From assembly GCF_014203715.1 (NCBI RefSeq), contig NZ_JACHJP010000001.1, positions 1,714,432-1,778,431 on the forward strand: a stretch of 64,000 nucleotides of DNA, given 5' to 3'. The notes under the pieces are model-generated. The model did not search any database. It saw nothing but the letters and a program-made list of their open reading frames with translations, and was not told where the DNA came from. Numbering within the stretch: the first letter of the stretch is position 1; each line of letters starts with the position of its first letter. The position numbers and the translations under genes were made by a program. Of the stretch, positions 16,755 through 23,718 are shown piece by piece. The DNA is from Streptosporangium saharense (GTDB lineage: Bacteria; Actinomycetota; Actinomycetes; Streptosporangiales; Streptosporangiaceae).

Positions 16755-17330
16755 CGATTTCAGAGTGACCGCATGAATTTTCGGCCGTTGGTGGGGCCGG
16801 TGGGATTCGAACCCACCCTGGCACGGACCTAAACCGTGTGTCTCTACCGCTGGACTACGGCCCCGATTCTTTCCCGCGAAATTGTCTGTCTGTGAATGGC
16901 AGTTCGGACAGAGGAATCGCAGGTTCTCTTTTCTGTTGTCCAGCCAGTCGCCGTTGATGTGATCGACGTGGAGAGTGAGATCCCGCCCCAGCCAGACGCC
17001 CTCGATCTTACAGCCAGCACAGTGGTATGGCATCCCGATTGTCCGCAGGTCCCGCCGCAGGCGGGCGGGGTTGGGGCGGGAGCTGCCCCTGGGGAGGACG
17101 ACCAGGGCCTGGCCGGGGCTGCGGCGCCTGGGGGAGGGCTGCCCCCGGTTGGGGGCGACCCTGCGGAAGTGTGAGGTGTCGATGTTGAGGCGCTTCAGTT
17201 GGCGGCTGATGTGGGCGTGGTTTCCGCCCGCGATCGTGATGCCGAGGTGGCGCAGGACGTCGGTGACGCTGAGGGAGGCGGCCGCGGCCTCGGCCAGCAT
17301 TTCGGGGGTGTATTTGTACTTCGCCGGCAT
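16548..17330 (-). CDS. HNH endonuclease in an open frame that continues through a tRNA gene into an RHH domain
   Basis: The 260-residue frame has three parts. Residues 1-156 are an HNH nuclease: a helix-turn-helix-like N-terminus (YTPEMLAEAAAASLSVTDVLRHLG ... IDTSHF, split here), then a zinc-bound HNH with C104/C107, HVDHINGDW (H121, D123, H124) and CPNCHSQTD (C141, C144, H145). Residues 156-181 are the translation of the tRNA, whose first base is the second base of codon 156, immediately after ...FAGKNR, the usual end of this HNH family. Residues 193-260 form the RHH domain. Start ATG 17330 is chosen because TAACCT (17343-17338) ends seven bases upstream, which suits a leaderless mRNA. Whether one protein, or an HNH protein plus a processed tRNA plus an RHH protein, is made cannot be told from sequence. 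Such HNH proteins resemble phage and homing nucleases. Confidence 0.7.
   Translation of the reverse strand: MPAKYKYTPEMLAEAAAASLSVTDVLRHLGITIAGGNHAHISRQLKRLNIDTSHFRRVAPNRGQPSPRRRSPGQALVVLPRGSSRPNPARLRRDLRTIGMPYHCAGCKIEGVWLGRDLTLHVDHINGDWLDNRKENLRFLCPNCHSQTDNFAGKNRGRSPAVETHGLGPCQGGFESHRPHQRPKIHAVTLKSVTVSVTLAPQDVAFVEAYVSRGNAPSRSAALREALRLLRASHEPGAVRAGNDDGPRDASSSSRGPTLL
16560..16596 (-). terminator. Strong hairpin at the end of the HNH-tRNA-RHH unit
   Basis: CGGGCCGCGCGATG (16560-16573) pairs perfectly with CATCGCGCGGCCCG (16583-16596) around a 9-base loop. It lies inside the last codons of the open frame, so the unit ends here as a transcript. Confidence 0.7.
16789..16864 (-). tRNA. tRNA-like gene, anticodon UAG (Leu), short variable loop, CCA encoded
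   Basis: Read on the minus strand it folds as a standard 76-nt cloverleaf. The acceptor is GGGGCCG/CGGCCCC, the D stem GTC/GAC with loop CAGCGGTAGA, the anticodon stem CACGG/CCGTG with loop TTTAGGT, the variable loop CCAGG (5 nt), and the T arm GTGGG-TTCGAAT-CCCAC, followed by A73 and CCA. Loop positions 34-36 are TAG, which reads CUA leucine codons. Bacterial tRNA-Leu is class II with a long variable arm, so a five-base variable loop is atypical and the amino acid identity is uncertain. It lies in sense orientation inside the HNH open frame. Confidence 0.85.
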
Positions 17331-17418
17331 GCCCCCGAGGTTACGGAAAGCTACCGACAATTCCTGCCGCATGAACTAATCACATTAAATGGCGAAAAAA
17401 GGGGAATCGTCGTTTGGG

Positions 17419-18381
17419 CTACGCGTCGAGGGCCTCGGTGTAGCGGCGGGCGAGGGTGCGGATGTGGGCGACCAGTTCGGGCGGGCCGTCGACGCGGAAG
17501 TCCATCATCAGCATGCTGAGGTAGATGGCGATGGTCTCCAGGGCGTCGGCGCCGGTGAAGAGGACGCTGGTGTGGGAGTCGACGGCCTCGACGATGCCGA
17601 CGGCGGGGTTGATGCGGGCGATCACGGTCTCGGCGGGGGCGAGGACGGTGACGCGGGCCTGGACCTTCCAGCCGGTCTTCGCGACCTCGCGCAGGACGAA
17701 GGCGACGAGGTCGTCGTCGGGCAGGGAGCGGGCGGCGAAGCGGCGGGACGCGGACCGGACGCCGGTCAGGCCGGCGACGGGCAGTGCCCGCCAGGTGTGT
17801 GTGCCGAGGTCGTAGGCGACCAGGAACCAGCGGCGGCGCCAGCTGATCAGGCGGTAGGGCTCCACCTCGGTCTCGGCGTCGGCGTGGGTCACCAGCAGGG
17901 TCGCGCCGTCGCGGATGGCGCCCGCGACGACGGTGAGGGTTTCCGCGGGCACCGGGGCGTCCGGTTCGCGGGAGCCGACCGTGGCGGGTCCGACCGCGGT
18001 CGCTGAGCGCAGGGCGGTGACCTTGTGCTGCAGGCGTTTGGGAAGGATCTGCTGGAGTTTGGCGAGTGCCCGGGTGAGGCTGGCGTCGATGTCCGCGATC
18101 CCGGTCGAGCCGTCCTCCGCCAGGCCGACGGCCAGTGCCACGGCCACCGCCTCGTCGTCGTCGAGCAGCAGCGGGGGCATCTTCGCGCCCTGTCCGAGCC
18201 GGTAGCCGCCGACGGCGCCGCGGGTGGCGTGCACCGGGTAGCCGAGTTCGCGCAGGCGTTGGATGTCCTGCCGCAGGGTGCGTTCGGCGACGCCGAGGCG
18301 TTCGGCGAGTTCGCGGCCCGTCGCGGACCGGTCCTGCAGCAGGGACAGCAGGCGCAGCACCCGGGTCGTCGTCGAGGCCAT
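17419..18381 (-). CDS. WYL-domain transcriptional regulator
   Basis: A 320-residue regulator with an N-terminal winged helix (TRVLRLLSLLQDRSATGREL, LGVAERTLRQDI) and a WYL domain containing VEPYRLISWRRRWFLVAYD, the family's ligand-binding signature, then a C-terminal WCX-like extension. WYL regulators often respond to nucleic-acid ligands and control DNA-repair or defence genes, or neighbouring detoxification genes. ATG 18381 has an AAGGCGAG upstream and is preferred over an earlier non-ATG start. It diverges from a maleylpyruvate-isomerase-like gene, and an inverted repeat lies between them. The HNH frame lies about 90 bases downstream on the same strand. Confidence 0.88.
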   Translation of the reverse strand: MASTTTRVLRLLSLLQDRSATGRELAERLGVAERTLRQDIQRLRELGYPVHATRGAVGGYRLGQGAKMPPLLLDDDEAVAVALAVGLAEDGSTGIADIDASLTRALAKLQQILPKRLQHKVTALRSATAVGPATVGSREPDAPVPAETLTVVAGAIRDGATLLVTHADAETEVEPYRLISWRRRWFLVAYDLGTHTWRALPVAGLTGVRSASRRFAARSLPDDDLVAFVLREVAKTGWKVQARVTVLAPAETVIARINPAVGIVEAVDSHTSVLFTGADALETIAIYLSMLMMDFRVDGPPELVAHIRTLARRYTEALDA

Positions 18382-18418
18382 CGATTTCTCGCCTTCAGGG
18401 ATTATTAGGAGCAAAAGT

Positions 18419-18439
18419 AGCCTAATGGGCTCATAGGCT
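18419..18439. promoter_or_regulatory. Inverted-repeat operator between WYL and divergent gene
   Basis: AGCCTA-N9-TAGGCT is a perfect inverted repeat about two helical turns long, midway between the two start codons. It is the obvious site for the WYL regulator to control itself and the divergent gene. Confidence 0.6.
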
Positions 18440-18476
18440 GATGTCGCAAGCGAGGAAGAGATCGAAGGGCAGAATC

Positions 18477-19097
18477 ATGAACACCACCGACACCGCCACC
18501 GTCACCGCCCTGCAGCCGGTCTGGCGTGAGGTGCTGGCCGCCTCGTACCGGGCGCTGGAGAACAGCGTCGCGGGGGTGCGGGACGACGAGGGGGACAAGG
18601 TCACCCCGTGCTCGGAATGGACCGTCACCCAGGTGATTCAGCACGCGGCGGGTGACCAGCTCGCCTACGCGAAGGTGCTCGGCATCGGGGACGGCCCGGC
18701 CTACGACCCCTTCTCGCCTTCCGGGGCCGTCGACGGCAGCTCGGTGGCGCTGGTGAAGGACGCCGTCGGGCAGGCCGCCGCGGCGTGGGCGACGGTGCCC
18801 GACGACAGCGAGACCGTCCCGACGCCGCTGCCGCACGGTGACCTGCCCACCCCGGTCGCCGCGGTGATGTGCGCGCTCGACGCCGCCGTGCACGCGTGGG
18901 ACGTCGCGATCGCCACGGGCCAGCCGTCCCCGCTCGACAACGAGCTCGCGGGCCACCTTCTCGCCGCCGCGCGGGGGACGGTCGAGCCGCTGCGTCAGTG
19001 GGGGGCCTACGCCCCGGTGGTCGAGGCCGCGGACAGCCCTTCCTCGACGCCGGTCGTCGACGAGCTGCTCCGCTACCTCGGCCGCGTCCCGCGCTGA
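18477..19097 (+). CDS. Maleylpyruvate-isomerase-like (TIGR03086, DinB-fold) protein
   Basis: The 206-residue protein has the four-helix DinB/MDMPI layout. It shows CSEWTVTQVIQHAAGDQ, the conserved tryptophan and first metal histidine region, ALDAAVHAWDVAIATGQ with the second conserved histidine, and a short C-terminal tail ending LLRYLGRVPR. Relatives are metal- and mycothiol-linked transferases or isomerases. ATG 18477 has GAAGGG at proper distance. It is divergent from the WYL regulator, which probably controls it. Confidence 0.78.
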   Translation: MNTTDTATVTALQPVWREVLAASYRALENSVAGVRDDEGDKVTPCSEWTVTQVIQHAAGDQLAYAKVLGIGDGPAYDPFSPSGAVDGSSVALVKDAVGQAAAAWATVPDDSETVPTPLPHGDLPTPVAAVMCALDAAVHAWDVAIATGQPSPLDNELAGHLLAAARGTVEPLRQWGAYAPVVEAADSPSSTPVVDELLRYLGRVPR

Positions 19098-19167
19098 CGC
19101 TCGGTTCACGGGGCTTCCGGGATTGTCGGTGGCGGAGGCTACGGTGACCGGGAGGAGGCGGTAATCA

Positions 19168-20280
19168 GTGGAACTCACCCCCCAGCAGGTGCTTGGTCTG
19201 CGGATGTCCAGTCTGCTGCTGCGGACGTCGCCCGGCGAGGCGGGCCGGGCGACGGGCGTGGCCGAGGTGGTGACCTGGCTCGGGGCGATGCAGGCGCAGG
19301 ACCTGGCCAGCGGGCTGTGGTCGTTCGGCGCGCGGCTGCCCGGGCACACCGTCGCCGACGTCACCGCCGCGCTTGAGCGGCGTGAGGCGCTGCGCACGTG
19401 GCCGATGCGGGGCACCATCCATTTCGTCCCGTCCCGCGACGCCCGCTGGATGGTCGAGCTGATGAGCGCCCGGGTGCTGAACAGCGCGGTGCGGCGGCGC
19501 GAGGAGCTCGGCCTCTCCGAGGAGACCGTCGCCCAGGCCATGGAGGTGCTGGGCGCGGCCCTGGCCGGGGGTGGGCGGCTGAGCCGCTCCGAGTGCCTGG
19601 CCGTACTGGCTGACAAGGGCATCGACACCGGTGACCAGCGTGGTTATCACCTGCTGTGGTACGCCAGCCAGCGGGGACTGCTGTGCATCGCCCCGAACAT
19701 CGGCAACGAGCAGAGCTTCGTGCTGCTCGACGAGTGGGTTCCCGACCCGCACCGGCCTGAGCGCGACGAGGCGCTGGGCATCGTGGCGCTGCGGTACTTC
19801 CGAGGTCACGGGCCGACGACCCGGCAGGACTTCGCGGGCTGGACCGGCCTGACCATGGCCGACGCCAGACGCGGCATCGCCGTGGCCGGTGACGCGCTGG
19901 CCAGGGTGAGCGTCGACGGGGTGGAGATGCACCTCGACGCCGCGCTCCTCGACGTTGCCCCTCCCGTGGCGGGTGACGACGAGGTGCTCGTGCTGCCGGG
20001 GTTCGACGAGTACCTGCTGGGTTACAAGGACCGTTCGCTCATGGTCGCCGACGAGCACAAGGGGGCCATCATCCCCGGCAACAACGGGGTCTTCCAGGCC
20101 ACGGTGGTGCGCGGGGGCCGGGTCGTCGCCATCTGGAAACGCACCTTCGCGAAGAGCCGGGTGCGGATCGCCGTCCAGCCGCTGGTGCCGTTCGGCGGAG
20201 GAGACAGGGCGGAGGTCGAGCGGGCGTTCGAGCGGTACGCGCGGTTCGTGGAACGCGACCCGGAGGTGCGCTGGCCGTGA
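19168..20280 (+). CDS. Winged-helix DNA glycosylase, AlkZ/AlkX-like (HTH_42)
   Basis: A 370-residue protein of the HTH_42 family with the catalytic QxQ element in GAMQAQDLASGLW (about residues 38-50), the TWPMRGTIHFV segment after it, tandem winged helices and a C-terminal barrel containing LPGFDEYLLGYKDRS and PGNNGVF. AlkZ-type enzymes unhook interstrand crosslinks or remove bulky alkyl adducts, often as self-resistance to genotoxic natural products. Which lesion this one handles is unknown. GTG 19168 has GGGAGGAGG upstream. No biosynthetic cluster is in view. Confidence 0.85.
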   Translation: MELTPQQVLGLRMSSLLLRTSPGEAGRATGVAEVVTWLGAMQAQDLASGLWSFGARLPGHTVADVTAALERREALRTWPMRGTIHFVPSRDARWMVELMSARVLNSAVRRREELGLSEETVAQAMEVLGAALAGGGRLSRSECLAVLADKGIDTGDQRGYHLLWYASQRGLLCIAPNIGNEQSFVLLDEWVPDPHRPERDEALGIVALRYFRGHGPTTRQDFAGWTGLTMADARRGIAVAGDALARVSVDGVEMHLDAALLDVAPPVAGDDEVLVLPGFDEYLLGYKDRSLMVADEHKGAIIPGNNGVFQATVVRGGRVVAIWKRTFAKSRVRIAVQPLVPFGGGDRAEVERAFERYARFVERDPEVRWP

Positions 20281-20288
20281 CCCGCCAC

Positions 20289-20318
20289 GCGGCCACCGCA
20301 CGATCACGCGGTGGCCGC
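20289..20318. terminator. Hairpin terminator between convergent genes
   Basis: GCGGCCACCGC (20289-20299) pairs with GCGGTGGCCGC (20308-20318), an 11-bp perfect stem with an 8-base loop, between the AlkZ-like and bcp stops. Confidence 0.78.
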
Positions 20319-20326
20319 CCGGAGTG

Positions 20327-20791
20327 TCAGTCCACGCCGAGTTCGCGGCGCAGGCGGGCCACGTGGCCGGTCGCCTTCACGTTGTAGAGGGCCTTCTCGA
20401 TCTTCCCGTCCGCGTCGATCACGAAGGTCGAGCGCAGCACGCCGACGGTGGTCCTGCCGTACATCGTCTTCTCGCCGTAGGCGCCGTAGGCCTGGTGGAC
20501 CTCAAGGCCGGGGTCGGACAGCAGGGGGAAGGTCAGGCCGTCGTGTTCGACGAACTTGGCGAGCTTGGCCGGGGTGTCCTTCGACACGCCGAGTACGGCG
20601 AAGCCCGCCGCGGCCAGCGAGTCGAGGCTGTCGCGGAAGTCGCACGCCTGCTTGGTGCACCCGGGGGTCATCGCGGCGGGGTAGAAGTAGAGGATCACAC
20701 GTTTGCCGCGGTAGGCGTCGAGGGAGACGGTGCCGCCGTCGGCGGCGGGGAGCGAGAAGTCCGGGGCGGCGTCGCCGGGCTCTAGTTTCAT
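20327..20791 (-). CDS. bcp: Peroxiredoxin Bcp/PrxQ
   Basis: Bcp reduces peroxides using thioredoxin. The 154-residue protein has the peroxidatic cysteine in AAMTPGCTKQACDFRD (C45) with the resolving cysteine five residues later (C50), the PrxQ pattern, plus the conserved R in VLRSTFVID. Length is normal. It diverges from a small DUF3618 gene, and a hairpin terminator follows it. Confidence 0.93.
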   Translation of the reverse strand: MKLEPGDAAPDFSLPAADGGTVSLDAYRGKRVILYFYPAAMTPGCTKQACDFRDSLDSLAAAGFAVLGVSKDTPAKLAKFVEHDGLTFPLLSDPGLEVHQAYGAYGEKTMYGRTTVGVLRSTFVIDADGKIEKALYNVKATGHVARLRRELGVD

Positions 20792-20903
20792 GGGTTTCCT
20801 CCGTGGACTCGTTCCCGGGTCAACTTACCGGCCTGCCCGAAGTGCCGTGGGTGGGCCGGACCTGAGAGACTGATCAATGTCAAGGGTGACGAGAGGAGAT
20901 CCG

Positions 20904-21242
20904 ATGGCGGACACCGATCCCGCGGAGCTTGAGCGGCGGATCGAGCGGACCCGTGCGGAGTTGGCCCAGACGGTTGACGCCATCGCCGACCGGGTGAGCC
21001 CGAAGAAGGTCGCGCGCAGGACCGTCGCCAGGGCCGAGACGAGCGCGAAGCAGTTCCTGGTCTCGGTCGGAGACCGGGTGGGGGACGTGGTCGGGGTCAC
21101 CCCGCGTCCGATCAAGCCGGATGACGAGCCGCAGGGCCTGTGGGCCGAGGAGGAACCGAACCTGGGTCCGGTGCTGGTCGGCGTCGGCGCCGTGCTGGTG
21201 GTCACCGCGGCGATCATGCTGTGGCGCCGCCGCCGTCGCTGA
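20904..21242 (+). CDS. DUF3618 membrane protein
   Basis: The 112-residue protein begins with an amphipathic helix DPAELERRIERTRAELAQTVDAI, the defining DUF3618 motif, followed by SPKKVARR, a linker and one C-terminal membrane span (LGPVLVGVGAVLVVTAAIML) ending in RRRRR. Family function is unknown; members often accompany phage-holin-like DUF1469 proteins, absent here. ATG 20904 has GAGAGGAG upstream and is preferred over a start nine codons earlier. Confidence 0.85.
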   Translation: MADTDPAELERRIERTRAELAQTVDAIADRVSPKKVARRTVARAETSAKQFLVSVGDRVGDVVGVTPRPIKPDDEPQGLWAEEEPNLGPVLVGVGAVLVVTAAIMLWRRRRR

Positions 21243-21258
21243 CGGGTCAGTTGGCGGG

Positions 21259-22446
21259 TCAGAGGAAGGTGCGGCCCTCGCCCCGGTAGGTGGGGACGGT
21301 CTCGACGACCTCCTCACCTTCGACCAGGTGCAGGGCGGCGAAGTGCTCGCACAGCTCCCCGGCCTTGGCGTGCCGGAACCAGACGCGGTCGCCGGTCCTC
21401 AGGTCGTCCGCGGCGGGGCCGAGGAGCGGGGTCTGGACCTCGCCCGCGCCCTCGCCGGGGGCGTAGCGCAGCCCCTGGGGCAGATGGGGGTGGGGGAGGC
21501 GGTCCCGTCCCGGCGGTCCTGAGGCGTGGTAGCCGCCGCCGAGGACGGTGACGATCCCGGGGGGGGGGCGGCGGACGACGGGCAGGGCGAACAGGGCGGC
21601 GGGGCGGCCGGTGAAGCCCCGGTAGAAGTCGAACAGGCGGGGGTGGAAGAAGCCGGATCCCGCGGCGATCTCGGTAACGGCCTTCTCCCTTGCGGTCACG
21701 TCGATGCTGCCGGTGCCGCCGCCGTTGACGAACTCCAGGTCGGCGATCCGGGTGACGGCCTGGACGATACGGCCCCTGCGGACGAGGAGTTCGCGGCGGG
21801 AGCGGGCCTGGACGAGGCGGACGGCCCCGGTGAGGGCGGGGTTGCCGGGCCGGTCGTCGCCGAGTCCGGCGATCTGGGCCTCGTAGGCCATCACGCCGAC
21901 CAGCCGGAAGCCGGGGCGTTTGGCGACGGTGGCGGCCAGGTCGGCGGCGTGGTCGGGCTCGCGGACGGGGGAGCGGTGCGCCCCGGCCCTGAACCTGCCG
22001 CCGAACGCCACGAACCCCGCATCGATGTCGAGACATATGCGGATCTCGTGGCGTCCGAGGCCCACCGTGGCGTCGATGAGGTCCAGGTGCTCGGCGCTGT
22101 CGATCGTCAGCGTGATCTCCCGGGCCGCCACGGGGTCGGCGGCCAGTTCGGCAAGCGCGGCCCTGTCGGTGGTCGGGTAGGCGACGAGCACGTCCCGCAA
22201 CCCGGTCGAGACCAGCCAGAGCGCCTCGGGGAGGGTGAAGGCCATGATCCCGGCGAAGCCGTCCATGGCGAGGACGCGTTCGAGGAGGGGCCGGGAGCGG
22301 ATGGACTTGCTGGCGACCCTGATCGGTTTGCCGCCCGCCCGCCTGAGCATGGCGGAGGCGTTCGAGCGCAGGGCTTCCAGGTCCAGCACGGCGAAGGGGG
22401 GATCCAGGTGCGCTGTCGCCCGGTCGTAGCGCTGGCGGTCGTCCAT
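21259..22446 (-). CDS. Amino acid deaminase/aldolase, alanine-racemase-like PLP fold
   Basis: A 395-residue fold-type III PLP enzyme. The N-terminal barrel contains PFAVLDLEALRSNA and RVASKSIRSRPLL, whose lysine should hold PLP, and LDIDAGFVAFGG; the C-terminal part contains GGGYHASG and RTGDRVWFRHAKAGELCEHF with probable metal ligands as in D-threonine aldolase/D-serine dehydratase. Actinobacterial homologues are usually called amino acid deaminase/aldolase, and often neighbour a D-arabinono-lactone oxidase, which is missing here. Substrate unknown. Confidence 0.82.
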   Translation of the reverse strand: MDDRQRYDRATAHLDPPFAVLDLEALRSNASAMLRRAGGKPIRVASKSIRSRPLLERVLAMDGFAGIMAFTLPEALWLVSTGLRDVLVAYPTTDRAALAELAADPVAAREITLTIDSAEHLDLIDATVGLGRHEIRICLDIDAGFVAFGGRFRAGAHRSPVREPDHAADLAATVAKRPGFRLVGVMAYEAQIAGLGDDRPGNPALTGAVRLVQARSRRELLVRRGRIVQAVTRIADLEFVNGGGTGSIDVTAREKAVTEIAAGSGFFHPRLFDFYRGFTGRPAALFALPVVRRPPPGIVTVLGGGYHASGPPGRDRLPHPHLPQGLRYAPGEGAGEVQTPLLGPAADDLRTGDRVWFRHAKAGELCEHFAALHLVEGEEVVETVPTYRGEGRTFL

Positions 22447-22597
22447 GCCCGCAGAATAGCCGCAAAACGACTAATATGAGCAGTGTTCATGTTGAGGTTC
22501 TCGCGGTAAATTCTCCGGCCAGGGCGATTCCAAGATCGTGAAAGTCGCCGCTTCGCCCCCTCGTGACGCCCCCGGGACGCGTAGACCTGACCAGGTG

Positions 22598-23218
22598 ATG
22601 AGCACTCTCCAGGACATCATGGCGGGCACGGGCGGCGGGACCACGGCGGGGGAGCACCTGCACGCGGTCCGCCGCAGGTCGGTACGGCTGCTGCGGCCCG
22701 AGCGCAACCCCGCCGGTCTCGTGGCCGCGCTGCTGGTCTCGGTGACGCTCTCGGCGGCGGCCGGGGTGACGGCCGGACTGACGATGGGCTCCCCCGTGGG
22801 GCGGGTGCCGTACCGCAGACTCGCCGAGGGGGTCGGGGCGGCCAGGTGGTCCGACCCCGTGGTGTTCGCCGTCGCGCTGGGGGCCATGGCCCTCGGGATC
22901 GTGCTGCTCGCCCTGGCCGCGCTGCCGGGCAGGACCCGGCTCGTGCCGCTGGAGTCGGCGGACTCCCGGATGGTGATCGGCCTGACCAGGGCCGGGCTGC
23001 GCCGTACGCTGCGGGCGGCGGCGGAGTCGGTGGACGAGGTCGGGAAGGCGCGGGTGCGGCTCGGGTCGCGTGACATCGAGGTCACCGTGTTCACCGACGC
23101 CGACCGGGCGGGCCCCCTGCTGCGACAGGTCGGCACCGTCGTGGGCGACCGTCTGACGGCCCTGGGCGCGATGTGCGCGGGTGAGGTCGTCGTACGGCTG
23201 CGCAGGAGGGGCGTCTGA
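22598..23218 (+). CDS. DUF6286 membrane protein
   Basis: A 206-residue protein with two membrane segments (about 55-77 and 101-125) after a basic stretch RLLRPERNPAGLVA, then PGRTRLVPLESADSRMVIGLTRAGLRRTLRAAAE (split family motif) and an Asp23-like C-terminal domain. It fits DUF6286, normally found in Asp23/alkaline-shock clusters. ATG 22598 is used; a GTG just before it is possible. Its stop overlaps the next start by one base (TGATG). No Asp23 gene is upstream, which is unusual. Confidence 0.7.
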   Translation: MSTLQDIMAGTGGGTTAGEHLHAVRRRSVRLLRPERNPAGLVAALLVSVTLSAAAGVTAGLTMGSPVGRVPYRRLAEGVGAARWSDPVVFAVALGAMALGIVLLALAALPGRTRLVPLESADSRMVIGLTRAGLRRTLRAAAESVDEVGKARVRLGSRDIEVTVFTDADRAGPLLRQVGTVVGDRLTALGAMCAGEVVVRLRRRGV

Positions 23219-23718
23219 TGAGGGCCTTTCTCGACAACAGGATCGGCCTGGCCCTCACCGGGGCCGTGCTGACCGGGGCGGGGCTGTACGCCTGCCTGCG
23301 GGGACAGGGCAGGTTCTCCTCCCAGCCGCGCGACGACAGGATCGTCGGCCGGGGGCTGCCCGCCTACCTGGAGCAGCACGCGTGGCTGGGCTGGCTGCTG
23401 GCGTTGCTACTGGTGGTAGTAGCGCTGCTGTCGATCAGGTGGCTGCTGCGCGCCCTGGGCTGGGGACGGGTCGGACGGCGCAGCGCGACCGGTACGGCCA
23501 TGCTGTGGGTCGCGGTTAAAGAAGTCGAAGGGCTCGTCCGAGTGCGCGTCAGGCACGCGAAGGGTGATCGTCTGCGTGTCGCGATCACCTGCGGGCCCGC
23601 CACGGACGTCGGCAGGCTCGTCACCCGGCTGAACAAGGACGCCGTCGCGAAGGTCCGCAGGACGGTAGGGGACGAGGACCTCGGCGCCTGGGTCAGGCTG
23701 CACGTCAGGAGCCGTTGA
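23218..23718 (+). CDS. AmaP-like membrane anchor of the Asp23 family
   Basis: The 166-residue protein has two membrane spans (about 8-26 and 52-76) flanking a short outer loop, then a cytoplasmic domain with [20 protein letters not shown] resembling the alkaline shock response anchor AmaP. It is coupled to the DUF6286 gene by TGATG. Its last 312 bases lie opposite the annotated 3' end of the minus-strand glycosyltransferase gene; the regular domain structure on this strand makes this the more credible coding strand there. Confidence 0.68.
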   Translation: MRAFLDNRIGLALTGAVLTGAGLYACLRGQGRFSSQPRDDRIVGRGLPAYLEQHAWLGWLLALLLVVVALLSIRWLLRALGWGRVGRRSATGTAMLWVAVKEVEGLVRVRVRHAKGDRLRVAITCGPATDVGRLVTRLNKDAVAKVRRTVGDEDLGAWVRLHVRSR

